64,000 nucleotides of DNA from Acholoe squamosa (taxonomy: Eukaryota > Annelida > Polychaeta > Phyllodocida > Polynoidae): NCBI GenBank assembly GCA_949317995.1, contig OX439044.1, positions 19,492,641-19,556,640 on the forward strand. The letters run 5' to 3'. Within the stretch, counting starts at the first letter, position 1. Each line of letters opens with the position of its first letter. Made by a program: the position numbers and the translations under genes. The notes below the pieces were generated by a model that saw only the letters and a list, made by a program, of their open reading frames with translations, did not search any database and was not told the DNA's origin. This document shows, one piece after another, positions 33,623 through 45,397 of the stretch.

Positions 33623-36050
33623 AAGACAGAGGTAGCTATACTATATAAAACAGGACTGTGCTTGCCACTATGAACTCCTGAACATCATACAGGCATATGG
33701 GACTGCTAAGGTGGTTAAGTTGCCTTAAGATATCATTGAATTCCCTGCATTTTGGAAGCCAACTTTCTCACGCTTGACCATGATGATCGCCAGCTCGAGA
33801 TACCCTGAACTCACACTATGGGAGAACTCCTATATGAGGTTTTTTGCCCCCTAGCCCCCCCCCGCCCCCCCTCACAGGGAGTGTCTGAGGAAAGTGGCGA
33901 AAACACCCCCCTAGTTAAAAAAATTATTTCGCTTATTCAGGGGTGGGCACATCGCGCAGTGCTGGAGCAAACATGCAATGTGTTTTCAATGGGGTTCGGG
34001 GGGCAAATCGCTCTGATAAAATTTTCAGCTCCTACTTGTCAAAAGTAGTGATTTTTGGGAGTTTGGGGAGGCATATTTTCAAATTCAGCCTTAGAACATT
34101 AGTGTGGCTTTGGGGATTTATGTGGTATGTGGTTATGGGGGACTTTTGCACTGCAGCGATGTTGCCAATTTAGAGCTCCTTTAAAATAGGTGTGTTATGG
34201 GAGCATTGGGGGCAAATTGCCCAAGGAAAATTTTCAGATTATCTGTTCTAAATTGGGGTATTAGGGGATGGGGAGGAGGCATCACACCAAAACATTTCTG
34301 ATTCTACTTCTAAATGGGTTATGTTTTAGAAGATTTAGGGGAATATACACCAAGACAATTTCCAGATTTCACCTTAAAGCGTCAGTGGAGGAACAGGTTG
34401 GCAAATAGCTGTCAGAAAATTTTCAAATTTTACTTTAAAATGAATGGGTTTGCAGCAATTTGGGGGTAAATCGCTCCAAGAAAAATTACAGATTCTATAG
34501 GTTGATGTAAATCAAAATTGGTGTGTTCTGACAGTGACTGATTTAGAGTCAAATATCTCCAAATTACTCCCAAAATTCTTTTTTTATTTTAGCTCAAAGC
34601 ATTTGTGTGTTCTAGGGATTTTGATAGCAAACTGCCACAACAAAATCTTTCAGATTCTTCCTTTAAAATCTCAACAGGTAATAATTTAGGAAGGTTTGGG
34701 AGCAAATGAGGAGTATATTGCTCCAAGGTAGTGAGAGTTCGGACCACAAGGTGAAATCACAGTCAGGATTATTTAGATTCTACCTATATTTGTGGGATAC
34801 TATGCACTGAAGGAAAAGTAGGAATTCCATCCCTAATTGATTTGAAGTGTTTTAAGCATATTCCCCCAAGACCTCTCCCTTTAGAATTGTGATTAGACAT
34901 GATATTATAGGGCCTACTACATTTGTATGAGGGAGTATAGAAAATCTACACTTGCATTGTTTTGGTCAGTGTTTTATATATTTTAGGGGATAATCGGCAT
35001 ATATTGAAAGACTGATAATTTTGGTTCTATATTTGGATATCTACAAAATTCTTTCAGATTAGGCATATGTTGATAAGGTCATAACTTTGGTTCTAGTTGG
35101 AGTATTTACAAAATTCCTTCAGATTTAGAAAGCCCATATTGTTCTCAATGTCACTGACACATTTCCCAAGCTCTCTGTTGCACATTTTTTGCGACTTTGC
35201 GACAGCTGCCCACCCCTGTTATTCTTTTTCGAATCCAATTTTTTAGGGGGGCATAATTTTTAGAGAGACAAAACACCCCAAACTGATACCAAACACTCCA
35301 TATCTGCACATTATTATTTGCATAATTAGCATGTCAAAAGTCTGAGAGAGAAGGTATATTCACTTAATTTACTATGCCTATGATCTAAAAAGTAATGTTG
35401 ATCTTATTGACAATAGGAATTTACCAACCAGTCGTTTCGATGGTACGAGGTACCATTATACTCGCATCAAACATCCTGTATATGATAAATCAACCAAAAT
35501 AACCTCTGTGCAAAATACACTAAAATTCTGGAGAAAGAACTATTCAAAAACACAATCCAAAAGGATTTCCCAAATTGTTCTATTATACCAATTAATACAG
35601 ACTGGTTCAGGTGAGTCTAGTAGCTGGTATTACCACTTCTAGACAATAATCTCATAATTTGCCACTGTAGCAGCTATTATTTACCACTACTCATTGTGTC
35701 ATTATCTATGTCTTTTCATACTGTTTTTACCCCATTTCGCGGGGGTCCGCATTTAATATGCGGCTATCCATATTTCAAAAGGTGTTTTAGTTCATTTGTC
35801 TGCTTTATTTTCATCTCAACACGGCCCTCCGTGTTGGAATGCGGAACTCCGCGTTCTAATGCTTTCTCATGTTTTTCCTCATAATGCGGACCCAAACACG
35901 GACCTCCATATTCAATTAAATTGTCTTTGAATGCAGTGGGGGGTAGGGGTCGTATGTATAAAAAAAATGGAAACACGTTTGCACGTTTACGTCCGTATAT
36001 GAAAAAATTCTATTTTTAGCTCTGCGTGTGTCCTTGACCTTCTTACACTG
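33623..36050. other. Intergenic, degenerate repeat-like sequence
   Basis: Loosely repeated words of the type GGGGGCAAATCGCTC and AAAATTTTCAGATTC appear between about 33990 and 34760, suggesting an ancient, badly diverged tandem or transposon sequence. At 35743-35893, GGGTCCGCATT and AATGCGGACCC form inverted arms around a CCGC/GCGG-rich segment. No gene seen. Confidence 0.5.
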
Positions 36051-36098
36051 AATTCGATTCAGTGAGGGTAGTGCATGTGTGTCCTCCTCACAGTTACC

Positions 36099-37064
36099 AT
36101 GCCTTATAAAATAGGAACAACCAGAGTCTACTTCAAAAGAGTGGACCCTCTCAGCTTCTTTTTGGACCGTAAGTTTGTTCAAAGATACAGGCTGAGTAAA
36201 GAGGTTGTGCGGATCCTCATTAAGAACTATGTTGCCACCAGACAGAGGAAGGTTCTCATAGGGAAGCATGCAGTCCCCCACTGGATCAGGGTAAGACTTC
36301 TTTCTACCTTCACTTTAGTCCCTTTTCTATAATGATATCCATGAAATAAGAAAAAAAAAGAAGGGAAATTCCTGTGAAAAGTCTTTTATTGCCACTTTCA
36401 TAATTTTTTTGGGGGGAAGGGTGGTCTGAAAAAAAAACTCCAGCTTTTCTGCCCAAAAATTCTGTAGCCCCCTCCTTTTATAGGAAAAAATTATTCGTCC
36501 CTAAAGGTACATTGATAACTTGTGAACTCTACTTTTTTCAGTTATGTATAGCGCTACGCTACTTTGCCACTGGTGCAAACTACCCTTCGGTCGGGGACTG
36601 CCACGGTGTTTCCAAGAGTGTTGTGTCGCAATGCATCAGAGACGTCAGCGAATACTTCCGGGAGCACCTTACCAAATATGTCCATTGGCCGGACATGAGA
36701 ACAGAGAAGGCTAACAAGTCCGTTATCTTCTTGCGTGAGACCAGAAAACCAGGATGCTTCAGTCTTGTCAATGGCACCCATATCCCCATCCACTGCCCCA
36801 GAGGCCTCAGCCAAGATGAGAACCAATATTATTGCTATAGATCTTTTTATTGATATGTTTTTCTTGAATAAATGCAACCCTTTTCTGTTTTCTAATTACA
36901 GATGTCTAGACGCTAGCGGGGGCTACCTGTTTCATGAGCCGAACCATGCTGCAGCTATAATAGAGTCATGTGTAGCGCTGCACAACTGTGCCAAGGTTGG
37001 CCAGTGTCAGTTGCTGAAGGATTACCCTGCCCCGACGCTTTTAGGCCAGTGCAGACCCACATAG
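36099..37064 (+). pseudogene. HARBI1-like: HARBI1-like PIF/Harbinger nuclease, core deleted
   Basis: Harbinger nucleases are DDE-type enzymes; domesticated HARBI1 is related. Exon 36099-36290 encodes DPLSFFLDRKFVQRYRLSKE then VVRILIKNYV. A GTAAGA donor joins in phase to 36542-36853, encoding LCIALRYFATGANYPSVGD, VSKSVVSQCIRD and FSLVNGTHIPIHCP, then DENQYYCYR and a stop. A separate piece at 36902-37064 encodes RCLDASGGYLFHEPNHAAAI then IESCVALHNCAK, which fits the C-terminal end of the family. The middle, with the second and third catalytic acids, is missing, and the first catalytic Asp in the DGTHIPI motif reads Asn here (NGTHIPI). A dead enzyme is the simplest reading. Confidence 0.85.
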
Positions 37065-37241
37065 AACAGCCAGACAACCTCGTAGGCCAGCCAAGGCACT
37101 ACTTCCATAACTTGAGGCAGGACTACATCAAGGAGTGGTTCAAGCCAGAACAGGAAAGGCCCCACCAACATCGTCAACCTTCTCGTTCTCAGCGCCCTTA
37201 GAGTACCAAAGACTAGACTTTGTGCCTTGCTGAAAGGACCA

Positions 37242-37280
37242 TTTCTTAGCAACAAACATATTATGTTTGTTGCTAAGAAA
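37242..37280. repeat. Perfect 19-bp hairpin with 1-nt loop
   Basis: TTTCTTAGCAACAAACATA is followed by one T and then its exact complement. It lies about 180 bp after the HARBI1-like stop. It could be a recent inversion or a structure near a transcript end. Confidence 0.9.
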
Positions 37281-37962
37281 CTCTTATGTACATTAATGCC
37301 CTGAGAAATGTAACAATGTTTTTGTTATCCAAATTGGACAATACTTTGTGTACAGAGACAAATTAACGTGGACCATGGAATTAATTTTTTTTAATATCAA
37401 GGTGAAAAATAATCTTTTTTACTTAAAGACAAAGAAAAGATTGTAAAATTGTTTTCCGAACGCTTGTAAATTTTTTTCCTGAATGCTCACATTTGTTTTT
37501 TGTATAGAGAAATAGCTTAAATCCAAATTATACTGTGTGTCACATCGAAGTTTGCAAAAAAAAAATCAAGTTGACAAATAATACTTTTTTCTGTAATTGA
37601 AGTCAGTGCGCTGTGAACGCTTACTTACACAAAATATAAATAAACTTATGACCTACAGGTATATGTATCAGTTGTCTCCATTAAAAGAATGAGAATAAAA
37701 GGCTTCATGTTATATAGTATACCAAACTAAAAGGGGTTTCCAAGTAACTCTTTTAAAGTTTAAACACAGTACACATGTACTTTTGTAGTACAGGTGAAGG
37801 GAATAATATATTTTTTCAATGTTTATCTCTGTTGATATAACTGAAACAAATCTCACAAAGTCTTTCCTTACACATATACATTAATCGAGTTCTTTTTTAC
37901 AAATTGCCCTGTTGAAAAGAAATACTTCTCAAGACTACTGAAAGTTAGTCATTCCCTTCACT
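37281..37962. other. Gap between converging genes
   Basis: AT-rich. Holds the left copy of a 134-bp direct repeat (37820-37953). No coding signal. Confidence 0.6.
37820..37953. repeat. 134-bp direct repeat, left copy
   Basis: TGTTTATCTCTGTTGATATA through GAAAGTTAGTCATT is identical, as far as I can read, to 41433-41566. It is 3.6 kb from its partner. Confidence 0.92.
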
Positions 37963-38062
37963 ATCCCCTTAATGTCTCTCTTAAGTCGAAGGCGAACAGA
38001 CCTTTTAGGTGCATCCCCTTAATGTCTCTCTTAAGTCGAAGGCGAACAGACCTTTTAGGTGC
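37963..38062. repeat. 50-bp perfect tandem duplication
   Basis: ATCCCCTTAATGTCTCTCTT begins both copies (37963 and 38013), at the 3' end of the minus-strand gene. The duplication adds in-frame or near-frame copies of its last codons. Confidence 0.9.
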
Positions 38063-38307
38063 CTCTTTTCTATCGGACACAGAACCATCAGTCTCTGTCT
38101 CTGAGTTCTCATCTGTGTTACACACAGCTAGGTCATCCTTTACGTCCACATGTTTATCCCCTGCATGACTCTCAGCCTCATGAGAAAAGCCTGCTACAGC
38201 AATATTGTGCCTGGGAACAAAAGCCTGCTGACTATTTAGGTCAAAAGTGTCATTTAGACACTGCTTGTCTTTTAGATGTACAGTATGATTGACCGGCTGG
38301 TCCGTGT

Positions 38308-38470
38308 TCAGGACTGGTTGTCAGTGTCATTTACAAGCTGCACCATATTCAGATTGTCAGTGTCATTTATAGGCTGTTCCGTGTTCAGGTTGTCAGTGTC
38401 ATTTACAAGCTGTTCCACGTTCAGATTGTCAGTGTCATTTATAGGCTGCTCCGTGTTCAGGTTGTCAGCA
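38308..38470 (-). repeat. 36-bp coding tandem repeat
   Basis: About 4.5 units; on the plus strand each reads like TTGTCAGTGTCATTTACAAG plus a CTGTTCCGTGTTCAG half. Two unit types alternate (ATAGGCTG and ACAAGCTG), so recent dimer-wise expansion is likely. Confidence 0.85.
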
Positions 38471-40289
38471 TCAGCTGCAGATGACAGGCTTTGAAGAATA
38501 CAGATAGACTCATCCTCCTCCTCTTTGGTTTCAGGTGGAACTTGTTGCACTATAATAAGGTCCTCAGATCGCATCACCGAAAAATAGGGCAATCCTTCCT
38601 TCCCACTGTCAGATATCTTGTTTATTTCTGAATGGGAAAAAAGAGCTTAACTTGTTGCAAATTAATCTTTCACAGCGAGTACAGTAACAGAGGCCAGTTA
38701 AATTAAGACAAGTGATTTATGTTCACAATTATTAGGGCGTAAGCAGTCATTTCTGATAATAGCAATATGTAATTTTTTTTTAGATACAATGGTGCATGTG
38801 TTAACTTTCAAAAAGTGATAGAGTAATTGAAGAAAAAATAAACTTACCTGTTCCTTGCAGAAGTAGGTAGCCGTGCTCTTTGGCCTGTTGTAATGCCTCA
38901 ATGTCCGACACTGTGCGGTAAGCAGATTTCACGCCCGCTGAAAAAAATTGAAGTGGATAAGTACATATACTTTGTAAAAGGAAATGTACAGTGTACAACA
39001 GGAGACAAACCGAGAAAAGTAAAAAGAAATCAGATGAAAAACCTAAAAAATTTCAAATTTCATTTATTTCTTGTTGGTGAGTTTCATTTATATGTACTAA
39101 GTTTTTTTCTGACTTACCCAGAGGGGGTTGGGGATGAGTCAGGCTTAAATTTTGAATATGATCCTCACCTTCCCGAGCAGCCTGTACATACTCAGTATGA
39201 GCCGCTTGATTATAGGAGCGAGTGTCTCCCTGGACGTCATATGAGGGGTTCTCTGGTACAGTGTTACGGTCCTCACCATCCTGAGCAGCCTGTTCATACT
39301 CAGTATGAGTCACTTGATTATCGGGGCAAGTGTCCTGGATGTCACGTGAAGGGTTGTCGGGTACAGTGTTACGGTCAAGGGAACGTTCAACAGGGGCTGT
39401 GGTATAGGGCCTCTGTCGATTGTTACCTGTAAGAATTGAACATTAAAACACCTATGATCAAGGTACGGTATGATAAAAGGAGGTCATCTGCCCTGCATGA
39501 TCAATTTCTTTGAGCCTTAATTTCTTCAGTGTGTGGATTTTACTTTTATAAAAAAAAACTACAACACAGAGTATCACAAATTCCTATTTAAGAAGTTAGT
39601 TATTCTTTTCTCTGAAACACTTACTATCAAGGACTGCTTTAATGATGAACTGGCGGTTACATGTCTCCATGGATCTTGTGAGGTGATCTAGGTTGGCAGC
39701 GGTAGTTTCCAAGATCCTGTCAGTGTTTCTTAACACAGAATTGGCCCGCACTTGTGATTCGCTGAGCTGCTCATTATCCGAAGTGAGTTTTTTAATCTTT
39801 GCCATGATGCCACTCAAAATATGTTCTGTCTTGTCCATTAAATGGTACCCTATTTCCTGACGTTTGGCGAGCTGAGAAGCCTGCTCAGACACACTCCCCA
39901 GGCTAGGCTAGTTACACAGTCGTTCAAATTGATAACAGAGACCACCATTTTCTCCTGCAAAGTTTTCAATACCTTCTGCCCTCACTTGACTCATCTTTTC
40001 ATTCAGACTTTTTAACGACTCATTCATGGTTCTTAAGTTTTCCTTAGCTATTGACTTGAGACTACCTGTCAGAGACTCACTCACATCTGTTAATACTGTC
40101 TTGAATGACTCTGTTATGACCTGTGCTAAGTCTTTAGTTGAGTCTGCTAGTTGACCTTTATAGACCATAACCTTTTGCATCACCATTTTTTTGTTCCTCA
40201 TTTTTTTTCTGGACATTTCTCTATTTCAGTTTTAATCTGTGTTTTTATGGTACATGTATTAAGTTTAGGGCTATAACAGGTTAGTGTTA

Positions 40290-40555
40290 GTGCTATGATA
40301 TGATATTAATTACTCACTATTTGTCAGTGGTTAATCAATATATATTAGTAATTACTCATTATTTGTCAGCTATTAGTCAATATATGTCAGTATTTACTCA
40401 CAATTTGTCAGCAATATACATCAGTACTTAGTCACTATATATCAGCAATTATCAATACATGGTAGTAATTACCTACATTTTATCAGTATATAGTCAATAT
40501 ATGTTAGCGATTGCTCACTATTTGTCAGCAATTAGTTAATATTTGTCAGGGGCAT
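40290..40555. repeat. Degenerate AT-rich minisatellite
   Basis: Words of the type ATTTGTCAGCAATTAGTCAA and ATATGTCAGTAATTACTCA recur about every 30-35 bp. Followed by C/T-rich low-complexity sequence to about 40960. Confidence 0.75.
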
Positions 40556-41134
40556 AGGAAAAGGGGGGGCCAGGGGGGCCCCTAATCATAAAGGAGGTGG
40601 GGCCTGAGTATGTCTGGGCCCCCCAAAATTTGCCAAGAGTTCATAATGAATTGAACAAGAAGCTAAAAATTTTCATCTTAAAAATTATTCTCATAGTAAT
40701 GGGATAGGGAAAATGATGGCCAGCACCTCAAATCAGATCTAAAATTCATCAAAAATCACTTTTCTATACAACTTTTGTATATGTATGTGCGCCGACAATT
40801 TAAAATGGTTGAGGTAGGGGCCCCGCTGGCCCCCCCAATGAAGATTTGCTTACTACGCCTCTGTTGTCATTATTTTCTCAGAGTAGTTCTATTTTTCTAT
40901 ACTATAGTTCTATTGTTCTATAGTTCTATTGTTCCATAGTTCTATAGTTATAGTTTCATAGTTCTAAATGTGTGAGCAGGCAGGTAGAAAGGGACATTCA
41001 TGTGGTTATCAAATCACTTCCTGCTAATAAAACTTTAGCTTATAATAATGGACATACGCACTCGCAGTTTTGATATATACACATATAGTACCATGGACTG
41101 CTATAGAATTGGACTGCTGTAGAATTGGACTGCT

Positions 41135-41432
41135 CTATATTTTATGTATAGAAGATAACAAGGTAGATTAGATTAGAGCTACACAGCATATCTGCTGCTC
41201 TTCCAATCAATGTACCCCATGGAAGGAAATAGAAATATAACTAGGAAACGTAGAGTGAAATGACTCCTTTCATATATATATATAGATAAATGTATTTGAT
41301 GTAAAATAACACCGATGGGTCATTTTATGCAGGTAGGGCTATACATGCTGGCACTGTACTTGTAGCACTTGTTACCAAAGTATACAAGTGACAATCTGTG
41401 CTAGTCATTCTCTAATGTATACTATGTAGTCT
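41135..41432. repeat. Segmental duplicate of 23704-23985
   Basis: Matches with scattered changes (TATAGAAGATAACA, GCAGGTAGGGCTATACATGC and so on). It resumes at about 44185 after the 134-bp repeat and the LINE. Confidence 0.88.
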
Positions 41433-41566
41433 TGTTTATCTCTGTTGATATAACTGAAACAAATCTCACAAAGTCTTTCCTTACACATATACATTAATCG
41501 AGTTCTTTTTTACAAATTGCCCTGTTGAAAAGAAATACTTCTCAAGACTACTGAAAGTTAGTCATT
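41433..41566. repeat. 134-bp direct repeat, right copy
   Basis: Identical to 37820-37953. It sits exactly between segmentally duplicated DNA on its left and the LINE on its right. Confidence 0.92.
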
Positions 41567-44169
41567 TAAAAGGGTCTATATCTCCTCTTTCCTATCCTCT
41601 CGAATGTGTGTGGTGCACATGCGTGGGCACTGACACATTCCTCTGTGAAATTGTGTAATGTAGTTCTCACCATGAATATGACCTCAGCTGTTGAAATGGC
41701 GTTAAATCTTGTGATTGGACATTGTATTATGATAAAAATTTGAGTACTGATGTGCTGTGGGACATGTTCCTAACACCTATTAATCAGTATCTGGATAAAT
41801 ATCATCCCTTTGTTGAGAGATTAGTTAAAAAAACTAGAAAAAGTTGGATAGATGATGAAGTAATGGATCTTGTTTTTGAGAGGGAAGGGTGGTTAAGGTT
41901 GTATAAGGTGAATAAAAGTGATGAAGAGAAGCAGCTATTAAAGATTGCAGGAGAAAAATTAGGAAAAAAATAAAAGCTAATCAAATTGGTGGTATTATGC
42001 AAGAATTACATGAATGTAGAGGAAATCCTAAGAGTTTTTGGAAATATATTAATAACATGTTTAAGGGTAATGGGTCTGAGATTTATCCAGATATGAAGCA
42101 CCATGTAGATGGTGTTAAGGTCCCATCCGAAACTGCTTGTGAATATATTAATCAATACTTTTGCAATATTGGAAAAGACTTACATGTGGCTTCTGTTGGT
42201 AAAGTACAGTGTGACATGGATAATAATGTGAGTATAGAGGAAATCATTCAGGGTGGAATTTTCTCTGAATCGAATATAAAGATTAATTCCTGGGATATCT
42301 ATTATACAGTAAAAGAGATTGATAAAAATAAATCATCCGGAATAGAGGGGATCAGAGGTGATATACTACAATGTGCAATAATATGCCTGCTAGATCAATT
42401 TACTTTTCTTGTTCAGAGAAGTTTTGATAGTGGTGGTTTTCCTGTCAAATGGGCTTCTGCATTGGTCAAGCCATTACCCAAAGACGGAGATTTATCACAA
42501 GTTAAGAATTGGAGGCCTATTTCGCTATTGCCAATGCCCTCAAAAATTATTGAAAAAATAATGTATTATTATTTAAGTTGTGCCATGAAAGATCACGATA
42601 ATTTTTCAGATGAGCAATATGGTTACAAGAAAGGTAGTGGTACAGGTGATGCCACCTTTGACTTTGTTAATGATCTATATGAGTATCGAAATGATGGTTT
42701 AATAACAGGGGCCCTATTTATTGACTTTACTAAAGCGTTTGACAGTGTAATCCATGTTAGACTTCTGGAAAAAATTAGCAAATTAGGTTTCAGCAAAAAT
42801 AACTTTCTCTGGTTTAATAGTTATCTAAAAAACCGCAAACAAAGAACTAGTTATGGCAATAATCTCTCTCAAGAATCTGAAATCAAATATGGTGTCCCAC
42901 AAGGGTCTGTTTTAGGCCCCCTGTTGTTTGTTTTATACATAGATGACGTGATTAAAAAGTTGAACGAGTGCAAAATTATAATGTATGCAGATGACATTGT
43001 TTTATATCATGCAGCGAAAACACCCCAAGATGTAATGAGAGTGTTAAATGATGATCTTGAACGCTTTAAGACATGGGTATTTCACAACAGGTTGACTGTT
43101 AATCCAAAGAAAACAAAATTTATGTGGTTTTGTAGTGCTCACAAATTGAAAAATTGTCCAGATACAGATATTGTAATAAATGGTACCAGAGTAGAAACTG
43201 TAAGTTTTTTCCCCTACCTAGGAGTTACAGTAGACAGTAAGTTAAGTTTTGACAAACAAATTAAGCTTATTAAAAGAAATATTTGTAATAAATTATTTAG
43301 ATTTGCTAAATTAAGGAAATATCTCACACAAGAAGAAAGCATAAAAATATATTGTTGTACCATCCGGCCGATTATTGAATATTGCTCTTTTATAAGTACT
43401 AGTTGTAATGAGGAAGGTTTAAAGGCATTACAATGTTTACAGAATAGAGCTTTGAGAATTTGCCTTAGATGCAATATTGTTAAATATAGTGTTGATGAGT
43501 TACATGTCATCTGTAAAGTGGAAAAATTAGAACAAAGATTTGATATGTTACTTTTAAGTTTGATGTATAAGAAATCCAAGGATCAGATAAATCATGGTCA
43601 TGCATATAATACAAGATCGCAAAATAAGATACGTTTTAAATTGCCAAGAAGTATATCTCGCCATTATAAAAGATCGCCATGGTACAGGGGTGTAGTCCTC
43701 TGGGACCTACTATCTGAGGAGGTTCAGAGGGCTACCACAAAAGTTAAATTTAAGAATGAGGTTAAAAAGTTAAAAAACCTCAGATCAAGGCTAAAGGTTG
43801 GATATAACTAAGGAACAAAGGTTGATGGAGACGGTGTAGTCACTGCGCCGCTCCAAATATTATTTATGTGATCAGCATATTTTCATCATTATATAATATT
43901 ATATCATTGATGATCATTTGATTGTATTTTGTGTTTCTTGTGTCATATTGATATATATCTCAACAAATACTATGTGATTGATTTGACACACTTGCCTGCT
44001 TCCTTACTGTTATTGTACATAATGACATATGTCTGATTATGTGGAGTCTATATTTACTTCAACTGTTTGGTATCTGTTTGAAATATAAATAAAATTGGTC
44101 GGCTCTATAGCGTTACATAAATGAACCTGACAGTTCATTAACGCAATGAGCTAGTCCAAAAAAAAAAAA
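41567..44169 (+). mobile_element. 5'-truncated non-LTR retrotransposon (LINE)
   Basis: Contains a reverse transcriptase ORF, no upstream endonuclease domain, and ends in a 12-A tail at 44158-44169. It lies inside segmentally duplicated DNA that resumes immediately downstream, so the insertion is younger than that duplication. No clear target duplication was found. Confidence 0.88.
41722..43811 (+). pseudogene. LINE reverse transcriptase ORF, one frameshift
   Basis: This enzyme copies LINE RNA at the nicked target. Motifs in order: WRPISLLPMPSKIIEKIMYY, ALFIDFTKAFDSV (catalytic Asp), GVPQGSVLGPLLF, MYADDIVLY (YADD active site), NPKKTKFMWF and a C-terminal RFAKLRKYLT...YCCTIRPIIEYCS region. 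The main frame is 41997-43811. The preceding 41722-41970 frame (WIDDEVMDLVFEREGWLRLY) continues into it only across a 7-A run at 41964-41970, so one base is gained or lost there. The layout and motifs suit a Jockey/CR1-like LINE; the clade is not proven. The endonuclease is absent (5' truncation). Confidence 0.9.
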
Positions 44170-44184
44170 CATCTATTACTCACT

Positions 44185-45081
44185 CACTCACGTAAGGTCC
44201 CAACATGGTCCATGCACTAGGTGTGCTCATCAACAACTCCATTCAGTATTGGTATGAACTTTCAGGATGCAGGCCTAGATGCTGCATCAGTTTCAGTTGA
44301 AATAAGATTGCAACAATCAGAATTTACTTTTGACATTCAGCATGATACCACTCGATAGAATGTAGGATTTTGTTTGTTTTTTTAGTTTTACGTCCGGGGG
44401 CCATCGAGGAACTCAGACATTCAAAGAATGTAGGAACACAGAATCAACACTAAGCTATGGATAGAGATACTGTAAGCCTCCTACACAGCCTTGCAGTATT
44501 TCTATACATGTCTCCCAACAAATTGCTTCATTGTGTTTCTAGAAACTGTATTCTTCCACCAGTGTCTGGTTGATTAATGTATTCTCATAGAGAGCTAAGC
44601 CATGTTATTTTTTTCTCTCTAATAGCTCATTATATAAAGGTTAGGAGCAGTGTACTTAGTTTTATGTACAACATGCTGTTTGTACAACCTGTCAGTATGT
44701 TGATTCTGAGACAATATAAGGTCACTAGATTCTGTTATGGCTTGTTGGTCATATAAACATGTACAAAACCAAGTTAATGTCATTGTTATGATAAAATGCC
44801 CATATGTGTTTCCATATACATCATGTAGTTTTCATGTGGTTGCATCAATGTTTGTTTTTTTTTACTTTCAAACAACAAACGTCAACATAAAGTTATTAAG
44901 TGATTCTAATTACTAGTTATCAACAAATATAAGTACTAGTATTCATAACATCAATTTTTTTTGAATAATTTGGTATTTTGAAATCATTACTATTCTAGTC
45001 AGCACCTTCATTATTGATTTCACCATCCTCTTCCATCCAGAGTGCAGTATAGTCATGGTGGATACTACCTAATACACTCAG
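44185..45081. repeat. Segmental duplicate of about 24240-25094
   Basis: Matches 24240 onward (CAACATGGTCCATGCACTAG, GCAGGCCTAGATGCTGCATC) through the CCTAATACACTCAG word at 25088/45068, with a deletion relative to 24290-24415. Interrupted by a 57-bp LINE tail at 44368-44424. Confidence 0.87.
44368..44424 (-). mobile_element. 57-bp LINE 3'-tail insertion with 11-bp target duplication
   Basis: The insert is the extreme 3' end of the LINE at 46126-47948 (GGGGGCCATCGAGGAACTCA on the plus strand). It is flanked by direct AGAATGTAGGA at 44357-44367 and 44425-44435. Confidence 0.9.
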
Positions 45082-45340
45082 TATCACTGTCTGTAGCAAC
45101 CTGTAGTTCCTCGAATGTAATTGGTCCATCAACACAGTACTCCTGTAGTATATCACAGATTTACTCATCATCAGCATCACATTCATCTGCTTTATGTACT
45201 CTTGGAGCACGAGATAAGCTATCAGCCATTTTGTTATCACTACCTGGATGGTACTGCATACCATAGTTATACCTCAGCAACCTTGCATACCACCTTGAAA
45301 TACACATTGATTTTTTATCAGTACCTTTACTTAACAGAGT
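45082..45340 (-). pseudogene. Gypsy-like RNase H tail and linker
   Basis: After the 54-bp insertion the minus strand reads RYNYGMQYHPGSDNKMADSL SRAPR, the typical end of the Gypsy RNase H before integrase, then an acidic stretch with a stop. The element is truncated at about 45082. Confidence 0.75.
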
Positions 45341-45394
45341 TTGTTTGTTTGTTTAGTTTTACATCCGGGGGCCATCGAGGAACTCAGACATTCA
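45341..45394 (-). mobile_element. 54-bp LINE 3'-tail insertion with 12-bp target duplication
   Basis: The same tail sequence with a TTTG repeat end, flanked by ACTTAACAGAGT at 45329-45340 and 45395-45406. It splits the Gypsy-like RNase H region. Confidence 0.93.
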
Positions 45395-45397
45395 ACT

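Larger units (their letters stand above)
37961..40216 (-). pseudogene. Minus-strand spliced gene with coiled coil and 12-residue repeats, probably broken
   Basis: I do not recognise the family. Reading leftward: a helical, Lys/Glu/Ser-rich segment starts at 40216 (SLTGSLKSIAKENLRTMNES). An in-frame TAG at about 39905 interrupts it, and the frame continues as EQASQLAKRQEIGYHLMDKT until donor GTAAGT near 39618. Further exons are about 39426-39172 (two HTEYxQAAxxGED repeats), 38938-38851 (VSDIEALQQAKEHGYLLLQG) and 38626 leftward. The last has five DTDNLNxEQPIN-type 36-bp repeats (38308-38470). A 5-bp insertion in the last repeat shifts frame before a basic tail (KRSVRLRLKRD). It converges on the HARBI1-like gene. 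Harbinger elements carry a second, Myb-like protein, but no Myb/SANT domain is visible here. Confidence 0.5.
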
